Source: Hymenobacter glacieicola (GTDB taxonomy: Bacteria > Bacteroidota > Bacteroidia > Cytophagales > Hymenobacteraceae). Taken from it: DNA of 64,000 nucleotides. Each line of letters opens with the position of its first letter. Position 1 is the first letter of the stretch. Under the pieces are notes generated by a model that was not told where the DNA came from, did no database searches, and saw only the letters and a program-made list of their open reading frames with translations. Below are positions 1 to 8,186 of this stretch, piece by piece. The translations under genes and the position numbers were made by a program. Where the stretch lies: NCBI RefSeq assembly GCF_014640315.1, contig NZ_BMGS01000007.1:273705-337704 (forward strand), written 5' to 3'.

Positions 1-454
1 TGCTCATTTCGGAACCCTCCCGGTTAGAGAAAGTGCGGGCGTATTCTTCGCCCGTAGACTTGCCGTGGGCTACCAATGTATGGTGCAGCAATCGGCCTTT
101 GGCTACGTCAATGACCCACAGCCGCTTTTGGGTGCTGGAGCGGCTAAAGTCAACGATGGACAGAATTTGACTGCGGCTGCTAGCCGTACCGCGCTGCTGC
201 AAGCTATAAAAGCCGATCAGGGCTCGGCGGTACACGTTCAGGGGTAGGCCGGTCGGGGTCAGGTTAGCTTGCACATAGGAAAGGGCTACGTGCTGCTCGA
301 AAGCGGCCGTTACAAGGGCCTTTTCCTGGGGGCTCCAGGCTGCGGCAACTGGTGCCTTGTCGCGGGAAGGACTCGTCGGCGCGGCTGCCAGCGGAGAAAC
401 AACCAAGAAGAAGCTAAGGAGTACTGCGGCGGCGCCAGTTAACACGTTCGTCAT
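1..454 (-). CDS. Murein L,D-transpeptidase catalytic domain (YkuD_2-like) protein, partial
   Basis: The gene runs off the left edge, so only the first 151 codons are present and the catalytic Cys region is missing. It starts at an ATG whose complement is at 452-454. The N-terminus is a signal peptide (hydrophobic run, then SPLAAAPTS). The stretch from about residue 60 (LPLNVYRRALIGFYSLQQRG, then SRSQILSIVDFSRSS and KRLWVIDVAKGRLLHHTLVA, then HGKSTGEEYARTFSNREGSEMS) matches my memory of the secreted YkuD_2 type of L,D-transpeptidase domain, which would act on peptidoglycan in the periplasm. The family is well conserved in this stretch, so the family call is fairly safe. Activity cannot be judged without the missing C-terminus. 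Confidence 0.8.
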   Translation of the reverse strand, partial: MTNVLTGAAAVLLSFFLVVSPLAAAPTSPSRDKAPVAAAWSPQEKALVTAAFEQHVALSYVQANLTPTGLPLNVYRRALIGFYSLQQRGTASSRSQILSIVDFSRSSTQKRLWVIDVAKGRLLHHTLVAHGKSTGEEYARTFSNREGSEMS

Positions 455-564
455 CGGCTAAATCAGTCGGGCGAAGTAAATTGCGGTGGTAAGAACCAGT
501 ATTGTTGTCCTGGGCAGCTCAAAAATAGCACTTTTCTTCAACTACCCTTCGGGTTCCTAACTCA

Positions 565-978
565 TTGCTCTTGCAAACCGTTCCCTATTCCCTCCCCCGA
601 TTTGTTGGCTGCTTTTTACTGGCCGTGCTACTGAGCAACTGCGGGCACGCCTTACCCGACTTCCCTGGCTTTGACTCCGTGGCCTGGCGCAAGGATGCTT
701 ACGGGTGCCAGAGCCAGCGGGCGACACTGGTACCCATTCTGGAAAAGCACCGGAATGAGCTGTATGGCGCCCGACTTAACGACGTCACTGCCCTGCTTGG
801 TCACCCGGATGAAGAGGAATTAGGCGAGCAAAGCGACAAAGTATACGTTTACTACGTGGCTGCTGGCCAACAATGTACCCCTGGACATCCTCGCTCCACC
901 CGCTCTCGGGTCCTGCTTCGTAGCGGGGCTACCGGCACCATCACCGAAGTAATTTTACCAGTAGTTACGTCTAAATAA
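565..978 (+). CDS. Small lipoprotein with SmpA/BamE-like repeat motif
   Basis: A 137-residue protein that must start at TTG 565, since no ATG or GTG lies upstream in the frame before the signal sequence. The N-terminus has a lipoprotein signal with a lipobox-like LLSNC, Cys about residue 26, so it should be lipid-anchored in the envelope. The middle segment LNDVTALLGHPDEEE followed by a YVYYV strand resembles the GMxxxEVxxLLGxPD motif of SmpA/OmlA (BamE) lipoproteins and related beta-lactamase-inhibitor-like folds. That resemblance is short, so I call it a hypothetical lipoprotein rather than BamE. It stands alone, with a strong bidirectional hairpin downstream. Confidence 0.6.
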   Translation: MLLQTVPYSLPRFVGCFLLAVLLSNCGHALPDFPGFDSVAWRKDAYGCQSQRATLVPILEKHRNELYGARLNDVTALLGHPDEEELGEQSDKVYVYYVAAGQQCTPGHPRSTRSRVLLRSGATGTITEVILPVVTSK

Positions 979-1061
979 AGTATAATTATTCTCCTACATC
1001 CGGCTGTATTTGCCGGAAAGGCAACTCTAGCTTCTGCCTAATTTCAGCCTCTGTAGCCAGT

Positions 1062-1106
1062 AAAGCACAAGGCCGCTCCATGTAGTATGGAGCGGCCTTG
1101 TGCTTT
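1062..1106. terminator. Bidirectional intrinsic terminator
   Basis: Perfect 20-bp inverted repeat (1062-1081 and 1087-1106) with a 5-nt loop; the arms begin with AAA and end with TTT, so it can serve the lipoprotein gene on the plus strand and the small secreted-protein gene on the minus strand. Confidence 0.85.
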
Positions 1107-1145
1107 GTAATGATCTGCAAAAAACCAGCTAGTAGAAAAGAGGGT

Positions 1146-1553
1146 TTAGCCCAATCCACCTTCGTTGGAATTAGCGGGTGGAGTAGGCGACGAGTCTCGC
1201 TTTTGCTCCTCCCGGAAAAGGCTTAACTGAGAGGGAGTCAGAATACGACCACACTCAGCCTCGTACTGCGCTTCGAGTTCGGCAATTTTGGCGGTGCGCT
1301 GCTGGCTATCCTCCACGTATTGCCACTGAATTTCCTCTAAACGAGCAAGCTTGACTTTGTTAACCTCGCGTAGCTTGATGAACTGAGCCTCATTTAAGTG
1401 CAATTGTGCACTCATCTGCCGGGTTATTTCATCAACTCGCTCAACCGAAGGGTCAGTGTCTCCGGGCCGCTCTGCATACCGGTCCCGGCGCTGGGCAAGA
1501 GCGGCGGAACTCAACGAAGCAACAAGTAAAAAAGTGAGTAGTATGGTTTTCAT
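1146..1553 (-). CDS. Small secreted Spy/LTXXQ-like protein (paralog 1 of 3)
   Basis: A 135-residue exported protein. Residues 1-20 form a signal peptide (ending ALA-QRRD). The mature part is alpha-helical and charged, with the pattern V-DEITRQM...LHLNEAQFIKLREVNKVKLARLEE, then AQYEAECGRILTPSQLSLF. The L-x-x-x-Q/T...L-T-P-x-Q spacing is reminiscent of Spy/CpxP-type periplasmic proteins, although no exact LTxxQ pair is seen. Two further genes in this window (15464-15823 and 16019-16387) share the same layout: signal peptide, a T-x-x-(I/M) helix, 'L-x-E-x-Q-(Y/F)-x-(K/R)-(V/L)-(R/K)', and a final 'L-x-P-x-Q-L-x-x-(F/Y)' box. A role in envelope stress is possible but is inference only. An AT-rich leader with a good promoter lies upstream. 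Confidence 0.7.
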   Translation of the reverse strand: MKTILLTFLLVASLSSAALAQRRDRYAERPGDTDPSVERVDEITRQMSAQLHLNEAQFIKLREVNKVKLARLEEIQWQYVEDSQQRTAKIAELEAQYEAECGRILTPSQLSLFREEQKRDSSPTPPANSNEGGLG

Positions 1554-1650
1554 ATGAAAACGGGTAATCGTGCAGGAATGAAAGTGCTGGTGTTGGATAA
1601 ACGAATCTTGTTAAAGAAAAATTCAGCTCAACCGCACTCTTTTGTTTGTA

Positions 1651-1678
1651 CAAATATATACAAATTTAAGCACAACAA
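1651..1678 (-). promoter_or_regulatory. Bacteroidota-type promoter for the 1146-1553 gene
   Basis: Read on the minus strand: TTG (1678-1676), 17-nt spacer, then TATATTTG (1658-1651), which fits the TTG-N17-23-TAnnTTTG consensus exactly. It would give a leader of about 90 nt. Confidence 0.6.
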
Positions 1679-1764
1679 CTTCGGCTAATATTTTTTTTGT
1701 ATAAGTATTTATAAGAATAAACATGTTTATAATTCTACTCCTATATAGCTGTATAAAGAGTAAA

Positions 1765-1783
1765 GCCAGCCTAATAGGCTGGC
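1765..1783 (-). terminator. Short intrinsic terminator of the DUF4199 gene
   Basis: 8-bp perfect stem (1765-1772 with 1776-1783), 3-nt loop; on the minus strand it is followed by TTTACT. It lies 30 bases downstream of the DUF4199 gene. Confidence 0.55.
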
Positions 1784-1813
1784 CTTACTAGTGCTTCACT
1801 AAAAACTCTCGGG

Positions 1814-2287
1814 TTACTCAATTTCAGTAACAGGCTTATGGTCAGGGCTTTTATAGTACTGCATAGCCACCAGCGAGATAATTACGCCCGACATGGCTCC
1901 TTGCAGGATGATGGCCAAGAAGGCAATGGTTACCGACAAATCGAATCCAAACAGGTCCTGAGCCCGGATTCCGTCCATAATGTTGCGGTTTAGTACGCCA
2001 GCATACAGGATAAAGAAGAAGGCAAAAATCACTGAAGCCACAATGGCCGTGATAATACCAGTGCCAAAACCATGTAAATAAGGCATCCGGTCTTGCCGGA
2101 ACCGCTTGTAGTTTACGATAGCCAGGCAGATGCCAACGGCCAGGATGACTCCATTAAGAAAACTAAACTCAATACGTTCCGACAAGCCTGTTAGGGAAGC
2201 AATCAGAAAGTATAAAATCATGCCGCCAGCCGTGAACAGGCCGTAGCGAATGCCATTCGTTTCGGGGGTAATGCGTGATGCTGCCAT
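1814..2287 (-). CDS. DUF4199 domain-containing inner-membrane protein
   Basis: A 157-residue protein with four predicted membrane helices (about residues 15-35, 43-60, 75-97 and 118-141) and short loops. The layout, the opening 'NGIRYGLFTAGGMILYFL', the 'YKRFRQDRMPYLHGFGTGI' loop between helices two and three, and the size fit the DUF4199 family, which is common in Bacteroidota and has no known function. It starts at ATG (complement at 2285-2287). The first helix follows directly, so there is no cleaved signal peptide. It is divergent from the ABC-F gene, with about 300 bases between the two starts. That region carries a TATTTTTG box at 2513-2520 pointing toward the ABC-F gene, but I could not find a matching TTG upstream of it. 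Confidence 0.8.
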   Translation of the reverse strand: MAASRITPETNGIRYGLFTAGGMILYFLIASLTGLSERIEFSFLNGVILAVGICLAIVNYKRFRQDRMPYLHGFGTGIITAIVASVIFAFFFILYAGVLNRNIMDGIRAQDLFGFDLSVTIAFLAIILQGAMSGVIISLVAMQYYKSPDHKPVTEIE

Positions 2288-2587
2288 ACAATGAAAGAAT
2301 CCAAGGTGAGTGAAGAAGGAACGGTAGAGGGTAAGGCCCCGGGAACTACGGGTAGCGGGAGTTCTGTTTTCCCTGTGCTGCCGGCCCGGCTGTCTTCCAT
2401 CAGTTACTTTTTATACCGTATTGTTTGGCAGCTGGTTGTGTATTCGGTTTGCTTTTTTTTCTAATCTGGTTCATTCCGGAATATGTATCCCGGCGGGCAG
2501 TGGCATTTTGCGTATTTTTGCGCGCCAATGCCAGCAGCTCCCCCTGCTACCGCGTTGTTCCAGTAAGTTTCTCCGCACACATTTGAT

Positions 2588-4210
2588 ATGATCAGCACCT
2601 CCAACGTAAGCCTGCGCTACGGCAAGCGCGTATTGTTCGAAGACGTTACGATTAAATTCATGCCCGGCAACGTGTATGGCCTGATTGGGGCCAACGGCGC
2701 GGGCAAATCTACTTTTCTAAAAATCCTGTCCGGGGAAATTGAGGCCAACACGGGCTCGGTTGACATGCCTAAGGGCGCGCGCCTGTCGGTGCTGAAGCAG
2801 GACCAGTTTGCCGCCGATGCTTTTCCGGTGTTGCAGACGGTGATTATGGGCCACCAGCGCCTGTGGAAGGTGATGGAGGAGAAAGATGCCCTATACGCCA
2901 AAGCCGACTTCTCGGACGCTGACGGGGAGCGGGCCGCCGCTTTGGAAGGCGAGTTTGCCGATTTGGAAGGCTGGAACGCCGAGTATGAAGCCGCGGAGCT
3001 ACTCTCCGGCCTGGGTATTTCGGAAGACAAGCACCAAACCCTCATGGGTGACTTGGGTACCTCCGATAAAGTGCGCGTACTGCTGGCTCAGGCCCTGTTT
3101 GGTAACCCCGACGTGCTGCTGCTGGACGAACCCACGAACGGCCTCGACGCCGAAACCGTGCTGTGGCTGGAAAACTTCCTGGATTCTTTCCAGAACACGG
3201 TAATTGTAGTTAGCCACGACCGTCACTTCCTCGACGCGGTGTGTAACTACATGGCCGACCTGGACTTCTCGAAAATCACGATGTACCCGGGCAACTACTC
3301 GTTCTGGTACGAGTCCTCGCAGCTGGCCCTGCGCCAGCGCCAGGAAGTGAATAAAAAGACCGAGGACAAGCGCAAGGAGCTCGAAGAGTTCGTGCGCCGC
3401 TTCTCGGCCAACGCGTCCAAGTCCAAGCAGGCTACTTCGCGCCAGAAGCTGCTCCAGAAGCTTACCTTGGAGGAAATCAAGCCTTCGTCGCGCAAGTACC
3501 CGTACATTGCCTTCAAAGCGGAGCGCGAGGCGGGCAACCAGCTGCTGACGGTAGATAACCTGAGCAAGTCGGTGGATGGTCAGACCATTTTCCGCAACGT
3601 GTCCTTCTCGCTTGACAAAAAGGACAAGGTAGCCATCATCAGCCGCGACGACCGGGCTGCTTCCCTCCTATTCGACATCCTGTTCAACGAAACCAAGCCG
3701 GATACCGGGGATTTCAAGTGGGGCACGACGATTACGCCGAGCTACTTTCCCAAGGAAAACACGGAGTTCTTCAATACCGACCTGAACCTGGTGGACTGGT
3801 TGCGCCAGTACAGCACGGAAAAGGACGAGTCGTTTATCCGGGGCTTCCTGGGCCGGATGCTGTTTTCGGGTGAGGAGTCGCAGAAAAAGTCCAACGTATT
3901 AAGCGGGGGCGAAAAGGTACGCTGCATGCTTTCCAAGATGATGATGGAAGGCGGCAACGTGCTGGTACTCGACGACCCAACCAACCACCTGGATCTGGAA
4001 AGCATCACGGCCCTGAACAACTCCCTGCGAGACTTTAGCGGCACCCTGGTTTTTGCTTCTCACGACTTGCAGGTAGTGGAAACCGTAGCCAACCGCATTA
4101 TTGAGCTGACGCCGGACGGTATCATTGACCGCCGCATGAGTTACGAAGAGTACTTGGCCGATGAGAATATTAAAGCGCAACGCCAGCGCATGTATCAGTT
4201 GGTTTCGTAG
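2588..4210 (+). CDS. ABC-F family ATPase, YbiT type, with degenerate second ATP site
   Basis: A 540-residue soluble protein with two ABC domains joined by a charged linker (about residues 250-310) that includes the SRFSANASKSKQATSR-type segment, here 'RRFSANASKSKQATSR', typical of YbiT. ABC-F proteins bind the ribosomal E site and help stalled ribosomes. NBD1 has an intact Walker A (GANGAGKST, 34-42) and Walker B (LLLDEPTNGLD, E181). NBD2 has an intact signature (SGGEK, 439-443). However, the Walker A of NBD2 is replaced by ISRDDRAAS (from about residue 351), its Walker B catalytic Glu is Asp (LDDPTNHLD, D463), and the NBD1 signature is GTSDKVR (near D160). So only one of the two composite ATP sites looks competent. 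The next gene starts 18 bases downstream and probably shares the transcript. Confidence 0.93.
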   Translation: MISTSNVSLRYGKRVLFEDVTIKFMPGNVYGLIGANGAGKSTFLKILSGEIEANTGSVDMPKGARLSVLKQDQFAADAFPVLQTVIMGHQRLWKVMEEKDALYAKADFSDADGERAAALEGEFADLEGWNAEYEAAELLSGLGISEDKHQTLMGDLGTSDKVRVLLAQALFGNPDVLLLDEPTNGLDAETVLWLENFLDSFQNTVIVVSHDRHFLDAVCNYMADLDFSKITMYPGNYSFWYESSQLALRQRQEVNKKTEDKRKELEEFVRRFSANASKSKQATSRQKLLQKLTLEEIKPSSRKYPYIAFKAEREAGNQLLTVDNLSKSVDGQTIFRNVSFSLDKKDKVAIISRDDRAASLLFDILFNETKPDTGDFKWGTTITPSYFPKENTEFFNTDLNLVDWLRQYSTEKDESFIRGFLGRMLFSGEESQKKSNVLSGGEKVRCMLSKMMMEGGNVLVLDDPTNHLDLESITALNNSLRDFSGTLVFASHDLQVVETVANRIIELTPDGIIDRRMSYEEYLADENIKAQRQRMYQLVS

Positions 4211-4228
4211 TTACGTTCTAGCAGGAAT

Positions 4229-5002
4229 ATGAAACGACTTCTGTTCTTACTGCTTATGGGGGGGGCCAGCCTTGGGTTGGCCCCTACCGTTTCGGCCCAG
4301 GTGACGGACACGACCCGTACCGTGAAGCCCCAATTGAACACGGCCCCGCCTGGCTCCGCTCCTGCCCCGGCGCGGACCCCACCGCCCGTGTACCAACCCA
4401 CGCCCACACCTCCCACTGAGCCGGTGCAACCGGGCGTTCCAGCCTCCAACGCCCCCTTCGACCCCAACCGCCCCTCCGGCCTTGACCTGCCCCAGCGGCC
4501 CGGCGTAGCGGCCCCCGAGCTCCCGATGCGGCGCTACTTTCTGTATAGCAACTTTGGCTTGGGCTTCAGCAGCCTCTACGGGTTCAACCAGTTTAGCGCC
4601 AGCTTAGCGCCGGCCATTGGCTACCGGGTATCCAAGCGGTTCGCCATCGGTCCGGGCATCTCCTACGCCTATAACAGCTACTCCGCGCGGGGTTATGAGA
4701 GCATCAAAACAAATAGCCTGGGCCTCAAAGGCTTTGCGCAGTTTATCGTGTTCGACCAGTTCTTCCTGCACGGCGAGTACGAGGTGACCAAGGCTGAAGT
4801 CTTGTATCAGGACCAGTCTACTGGCCAGTTGTTTAAAGGCGACCTCACGGTGAAAACGCCTCTGGCTGGTGCGGGCTACCGCCAGCAAATCGGGGACCGG
4901 GCCGCCGCTGATATTGTGGTGCTGTACAACTTCAATGATGGCATCAATGACATATACGGGCAACCCGTTATCCGTTTCAGCTTCCTGTTTGATTTGAAAT
5001 AG
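4229..5002 (+). CDS. Outer-membrane beta-barrel protein with proline-rich linker
   Basis: A 257-residue exported protein. Residues 1-24 are a signal peptide (ending VSA-QVT). Residues 25-95 form a low-complexity segment rich in Pro, Thr and Ala (PPP, PTPTPPTEP). From about residue 103 the sequence alternates aromatic and polar residues in short strands (YFLYSNFGLGFSSLYG, FSASLAPAIGYRV, FAIGPGISYAYNSY) and ends with a terminal strand 'PVIRFSFLFDLK'. This is the pattern of a small outer-membrane barrel like those called PorT-like or outer membrane beta-barrel proteins in Bacteroidota. The linker may cross or anchor in the periplasm. It follows the ABC-F gene by 18 bases and is closed by a strong terminator. 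The specific function is unknown. Confidence 0.75.
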   Translation: MKRLLFLLLMGGASLGLAPTVSAQVTDTTRTVKPQLNTAPPGSAPAPARTPPPVYQPTPTPPTEPVQPGVPASNAPFDPNRPSGLDLPQRPGVAAPELPMRRYFLYSNFGLGFSSLYGFNQFSASLAPAIGYRVSKRFAIGPGISYAYNSYSARGYESIKTNSLGLKGFAQFIVFDQFFLHGEYEVTKAEVLYQDQSTGQLFKGDLTVKTPLAGAGYRQQIGDRAAADIVVLYNFNDGINDIYGQPVIRFSFLFDLK

Positions 5003-5016
5003 TCATAGAAAAGAAA

Positions 5017-5058
5017 ACACAAAAAAGCCTGCCTCATATGAGGCAGGCTTTTTTGTGT
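5017..5058. terminator. Strong bidirectional terminator
   Basis: Perfect palindrome of 21-bp arms (5017-5037 and 5038-5058) centred on CATATG, with A-run before and T-run after; it separates the convergent beta-barrel and Lmo0937-like genes. Confidence 0.9.
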
Positions 5059-5104
5059 TTTTCGGACTAAAGAATTCCACTACCAAGTGGAATGACGAAG
5101 CTAG

Positions 5105-5275
5105 TTATACTACCCGCCCGCCGCGGATAACACGCAGCAGAATGGCGATGATGGCAATAACAAGCAGAATGTGAATCAGGCTGTTGCCTTGGATACCGGT
5201 TCCGAGTACACCGAAGAAGCCCAGGGCCCAAATGATGATCAGAATGACGGCGATGATATACAGTAGGTTACCCAT
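5105..5275 (-). CDS. Lmo0937 family small membrane protein
   Basis: A 56-residue protein when started at the ATG complemented at 5273-5275 (MGNLLYIIAVILIIIWALGF). An upstream in-frame start would add 18 residues that look like untranslated leader. It has two membrane helices with a short glycine-rich turn (FGVLGTGIQGNSLIHI) and a basic tail (LLRVIRGGRVV). This is the layout of the Lmo0937 family (DUF5670), tiny hydrophobic proteins widespread in bacteria, often stress-associated, of unknown mechanism. It is a single-gene unit facing the terminator at 5017-5058. An AT-rich region of about 200 bases lies upstream. Confidence 0.8.
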   Translation of the reverse strand: MGNLLYIIAVILIIIWALGFFGVLGTGIQGNSLIHILLVIAIIAILLRVIRGGRVV

Positions 5276-5525
5276 GATGAGAGGAGAGAGTTGGTGAAAG
5301 GTTAGGGAGAGTTCAGAGACAGAAACCATGTATCTGGGTGAGAACTTGGTTAGGGCTGCATCTGCGGTTTTGTACGCTGGCGTTATGAAAAAAGGTTTAT
5401 CAGATATTCATATTTTTTTTCTGGTTTACATAGCTCGGCTATAAAAACCGCCTTTAAACGCCGCTTGGCCTATTTTAAGCAGTTAAAAATAAAGTATAGA
5501 AATAACCAAATGTCCTAATTCAACA

Positions 5526-5555
5526 TTGAGGCGCTCCGCTTTCCGTGTAGCTTTG
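5526..5555 (+). promoter_or_regulatory. Promoter of the 3-hydroxybutyryl-CoA dehydrogenase gene
   Basis: TTG (5526-5528), 19-nt spacer, TAGCTTTG (5548-5555): a full match to the Bacteroidota sigma-A consensus, about 58 bases before the start codon. Confidence 0.75.
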
Positions 5556-5613
5556 CGCCGCTCCAGGAGCCGGTCAGGCTCCCGGGCTTCCTCCCCACCC
5601 AACCTCATTTCTT

Positions 5614-6504
5614 ATGCTTAACGTTGCCGTTATTGGCTCGGGCACTATGGGCAATGGCATTGCCCACGTATTCGCCCAGCACGGGTTTCCCGTGGCTCTT
5701 ATTGATATCAACCAGCCGGCTCTTGACAAAGGAGTGGCCACCATTGGGAAAAACCTGGACCGGCAGGTGGCAAAGGGCGCACTTACCGACGCCGACAAAA
5801 CCGCTACCCTCGGCCGCCTGACTACCTACACAAGCGTAGCTGAGGGTGTGCGCAACGCCGATTTAGTGGTGGAAGCAGCCACGGAAAACGTAGAGCTGAA
5901 GCTGAACATCTTCCGAGAACTGGACCAGCACGCGCCGGCCGCCGCCATCCTGGCTTCTAACACTTCCTCAATTTCCATTACCAAAATTGCCGCCGTCACC
6001 AAGCGCCCCGACAAAGTAATCGGGATGCACTTCATGAACCCGGTGCCGGTGATGAAGCTGGTGGAAGTAATTCGGGGCTACGCTACTTCTGACGAGGTAA
6101 CGGCTCGCATCATGGCACTTTCGCAGGAACTGGGCAAAACTCCTACCGAAGTAAACGACTACCCCGGCTTTGTGGCCAACCGCATTCTGATGCCCATGAT
6201 AAACGAGGCTATTTACAGCCTGTACGAAGGGGTAGCCGGGGTAGAAGAAATTGACACGGTAATGAAGCTAGGCATGGCTCACCCCATGGGTCCCTTGCAG
6301 CTCGCCGACTTCATTGGGCTGGACGTGTGCCTGGCCATTCTGCGGGTACTGCACGAGGGCTTGGGCAACCAGAAGTACGCCCCGTGCCCGCTGCTGGTGA
6401 ACATGGTAACGGCCGGCCGGCTGGGCGTCAAGTCCGGGGAAGGCTTTTATTCCTGGACCCACGGTAGCAAAGAGCTGGTGCTGGCCGAGCGTTTCCGCAA
6501 ATAA
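5614..6504 (+). CDS. hbd: 3-hydroxybutyryl-CoA dehydrogenase (3-hydroxyacyl-CoA dehydrogenase family)
   Basis: A 296-residue NAD(P)-dependent enzyme that interconverts acetoacetyl-CoA or other 3-ketoacyl-CoA and the 3-hydroxyacyl-CoA. The N-terminal Rossmann domain begins at residue 1 with VIGSGTMGNGIAHVFA (glycine motif at 8-13). The central segment SNTSSISITKIAAVTKRP followed by GMHFMNPVPVMKLVE contains the conserved Ser, the catalytic His and the Asn of the family. The C-terminal helical domain contains VNDYPGFVANRI and GMAHPMGPLQLADFIGLD. The size and single-domain layout match bacterial Hbd/PaaH rather than the fused FadB. The promoter upstream is excellent and a hairpin follows, so it is a monocistronic unit. 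The natural substrate (beta-oxidation, butyrate or phenylacetate route) cannot be told from the sequence. Confidence 0.95.
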   Translation: MLNVAVIGSGTMGNGIAHVFAQHGFPVALIDINQPALDKGVATIGKNLDRQVAKGALTDADKTATLGRLTTYTSVAEGVRNADLVVEAATENVELKLNIFRELDQHAPAAAILASNTSSISITKIAAVTKRPDKVIGMHFMNPVPVMKLVEVIRGYATSDEVTARIMALSQELGKTPTEVNDYPGFVANRILMPMINEAIYSLYEGVAGVEEIDTVMKLGMAHPMGPLQLADFIGLDVCLAILRVLHEGLGNQKYAPCPLLVNMVTAGRLGVKSGEGFYSWTHGSKELVLAERFRK

Positions 6505-6527
6505 CCCAGCCTCGCCCGAAGCAGGTA

Positions 6528-6566
6528 GCAACGGCCCTTTCCGATACGCTCGGGGAGGGCCGTTGC
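6528..6566 (+). terminator. Hairpin after hbd
   Basis: 11-bp perfect stem (6528-6538 with 6556-6566) and a 17-nt loop, followed by GGTTGGG rather than a T-run; a likely but not canonical terminator. Confidence 0.5.
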
Positions 6567-6647
6567 GGTTGGGCTTGCCTGAAACCTTTGGCGCCGAAAT
6601 TCGCTTATAGAGGTTCAATTTTGCCTTCGACTCTTACTACGATATCA

Positions 6648-7193
6648 ATGGAACAAGCCACATTTGGCGGCGGCTGCTTTTGGTGCACCGAAGCCGTATT
6701 TCAGAACCTGAACGGGGTGCAGAAGGTAGTATCGGGCTACACGGGCGGACGCATCGCCAGCCCTACCTATAAGGAAGTGTGCAGCGGGCTGACTGGCCAC
6801 AACGAGGTTATCCAGATTACGTTCGACCCGGCCGTTATCAGCTACCAAGAGCTGCTAGAGGTATTCTGGAAAACCCACGACCCGACTACCCTTAACCGCC
6901 AGGGCAACGACACTGGCACGCAGTACCGCTCGGGCATCTATACCCACAACGAGGAGCAGCAGCGCACGGCTGAAGCCTACAAGCAGCAGCTGACGGCAGC
7001 CAATGCCTTCGATGGCCCCATTACCACCGAAATTCTGCCCCTCACGGTGTTCTACCCCGCCGAGGCCTACCACCAGAACTACTACAACCTGAACGGCTCC
7101 CAGCCCTACTGCCAGTTTGTGGTGAAAAGCAAAGTGGACAAGGTGAAAGCCGTGTTCGGCGACAAGCTCAAGGCCGAAGCCCGCACGTACTAG
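6648..7193 (+). CDS. msrA: Peptide-methionine (S)-S-oxide reductase MsrA
   Basis: A 181-residue cytoplasmic repair enzyme that reduces methionine S-sulfoxide in proteins. I start it at ATG 6648, giving MEQATFGGGCFWC, because the upstream in-frame start at 6588 adds 20 unrelated residues and lies before the probable promoter box (near 6620-6629). The GCFWCTEAVF motif has the catalytic Cys10 and Cys13, and later motifs YTGG, GHNEVIQITFDP, DPTTLNRQGNDTGTQYRS and AEAYHQNYY are all typical of MsrA. The C-terminal YCQF Cys may act as a resolving residue. There is no MsrB partner nearby or fused. A 22-bp hairpin closes the gene. Confidence 0.97.
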   Translation: MEQATFGGGCFWCTEAVFQNLNGVQKVVSGYTGGRIASPTYKEVCSGLTGHNEVIQITFDPAVISYQELLEVFWKTHDPTTLNRQGNDTGTQYRSGIYTHNEEQQRTAEAYKQQLTAANAFDGPITTEILPLTVFYPAEAYHQNYYNLNGSQPYCQFVVKSKVDKVKAVFGDKLKAEARTY

Positions 7194-7208
7194 CGTGCGG
7201 CCTAGCCT

Positions 7209-7257
7209 TAACAAGCAGAGCCCGCCCTGATGTTGTCAGGGCGGGCTCTGCTTGTTA
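7209..7257. terminator. Long bidirectional terminator
   Basis: Perfect 22-bp arms (7209-7230 and 7236-7257), 5-nt loop, between the convergent msrA and 7307-8113 genes. Confidence 0.85.
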
Positions 7258-7306
7258 ACGGGCAACCCGTTGGGGCCTGGCGGCACGTAGCCAGGCGCGG
7301 CGGCGG

Positions 7307-8113
7307 TTACTGCTGCTCCTTCAAGTCAATCTGGAAGGGGCCATGTTCGCGGCCGATGGCGTAGAACAGGGCTACCTGGTTCATGAGGGTGCGCGCGTAC
7401 AGGTCGAGGGCGCGGGTTTCCAGAATTTGGTTGTTTTTCACGATGATAAAGCTGACCAGCTCGCCGGGGTAGGCGCCATCTTCGCCCAGGGGCGGAATAG
7501 CCTCGAAGGGCGAGTGCGACTTTACCGGGATGAACTCGTGCTTGGGCAGTTCCATCAACGTTTTCTCCCCGTACGGGATAAAGCCTTTCAGGTGCGAGTA
7601 ACGGTAGTTCGGATTCCAGACCCAGCTGCCGTTAAAGATGTAGTACTCATCGGTGCCCAGGCGCAGGAAATCCCGCAGGGAAACGTTGACGCCCACGCGC
7701 CAGTTGGTGCGCTCCTCCAGGTTCTGCTGAATAAGGGCGAGGCGGGTAGGGTCCGCTACATCGGTCAGACTCTGGGTCAGCCGGGCGTGTATAACCAGTT
7801 CGCAGCCGGCATACAGGTTTAGCAGTTGCTGGCGCCAGGCGTTCTGGGCGCCCAGTTGGTAGGCATCAGCCCGGCTAAACTCAAAGAAGTTGTGGGTGTA
7901 GGGGCCGGCAATGGCTACCCCGTCGCGGCCGTTGGGCTCGGCCCACTCCACCAGAAAGCAGGGCCGGGTACGCCCGTCAACCCAGGGCAGCTCCCGGTTA
8001 AAGGCCACGCGCGTTTGCACCAGCTCGGGGTCAATGTTTAATTCCTGGGCTACGTAGTCGCGAACTTCGTCGCGGGCCTGGGCCGCGGACACTACTGATT
8101 TAAGGGAACTCAT
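7307..8113 (-). CDS. Conserved hypothetical protein, function unknown
   Basis: A 268-residue protein started at the ATG complemented at 8111-8113; the codon just before it is TTG and can be ignored. There is no signal peptide or membrane helix, so it is probably cytoplasmic. It opens with a helical segment (VVSAAQARDEVRDYVAQELN), then aromatic-rich strands such as RPCFLVEWAEPNGRDG, GPYTHNFFEFSRADAYQLG and DEYYIFNGSWVWNPNYRYS. It ends with KNNQILETRALDLYARTLM. I do not recognise a named family and see no catalytic signature. It lies between the msrA terminator and dapD on the minus strand, with a terminator after dapD that probably separates the two. A third-position GC bias matching its neighbours supports it as a real native gene. 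Confidence 0.7.
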   Translation of the reverse strand: MSSLKSVVSAAQARDEVRDYVAQELNIDPELVQTRVAFNRELPWVDGRTRPCFLVEWAEPNGRDGVAIAGPYTHNFFEFSRADAYQLGAQNAWRQQLLNLYAGCELVIHARLTQSLTDVADPTRLALIQQNLEERTNWRVGVNVSLRDFLRLGTDEYYIFNGSWVWNPNYRYSHLKGFIPYGEKTLMELPKHEFIPVKSHSPFEAIPPLGEDGAYPGELVSFIIVKNNQILETRALDLYARTLMNQVALFYAIGREHGPFQIDLKEQQ

Positions 8114-8186
8114 CAAGAATAGAATCGGGGGGGATTGAAGCGGGGAAACTACCCACCGCAGCGCAATATCCTGTATCTGGCCGTGG

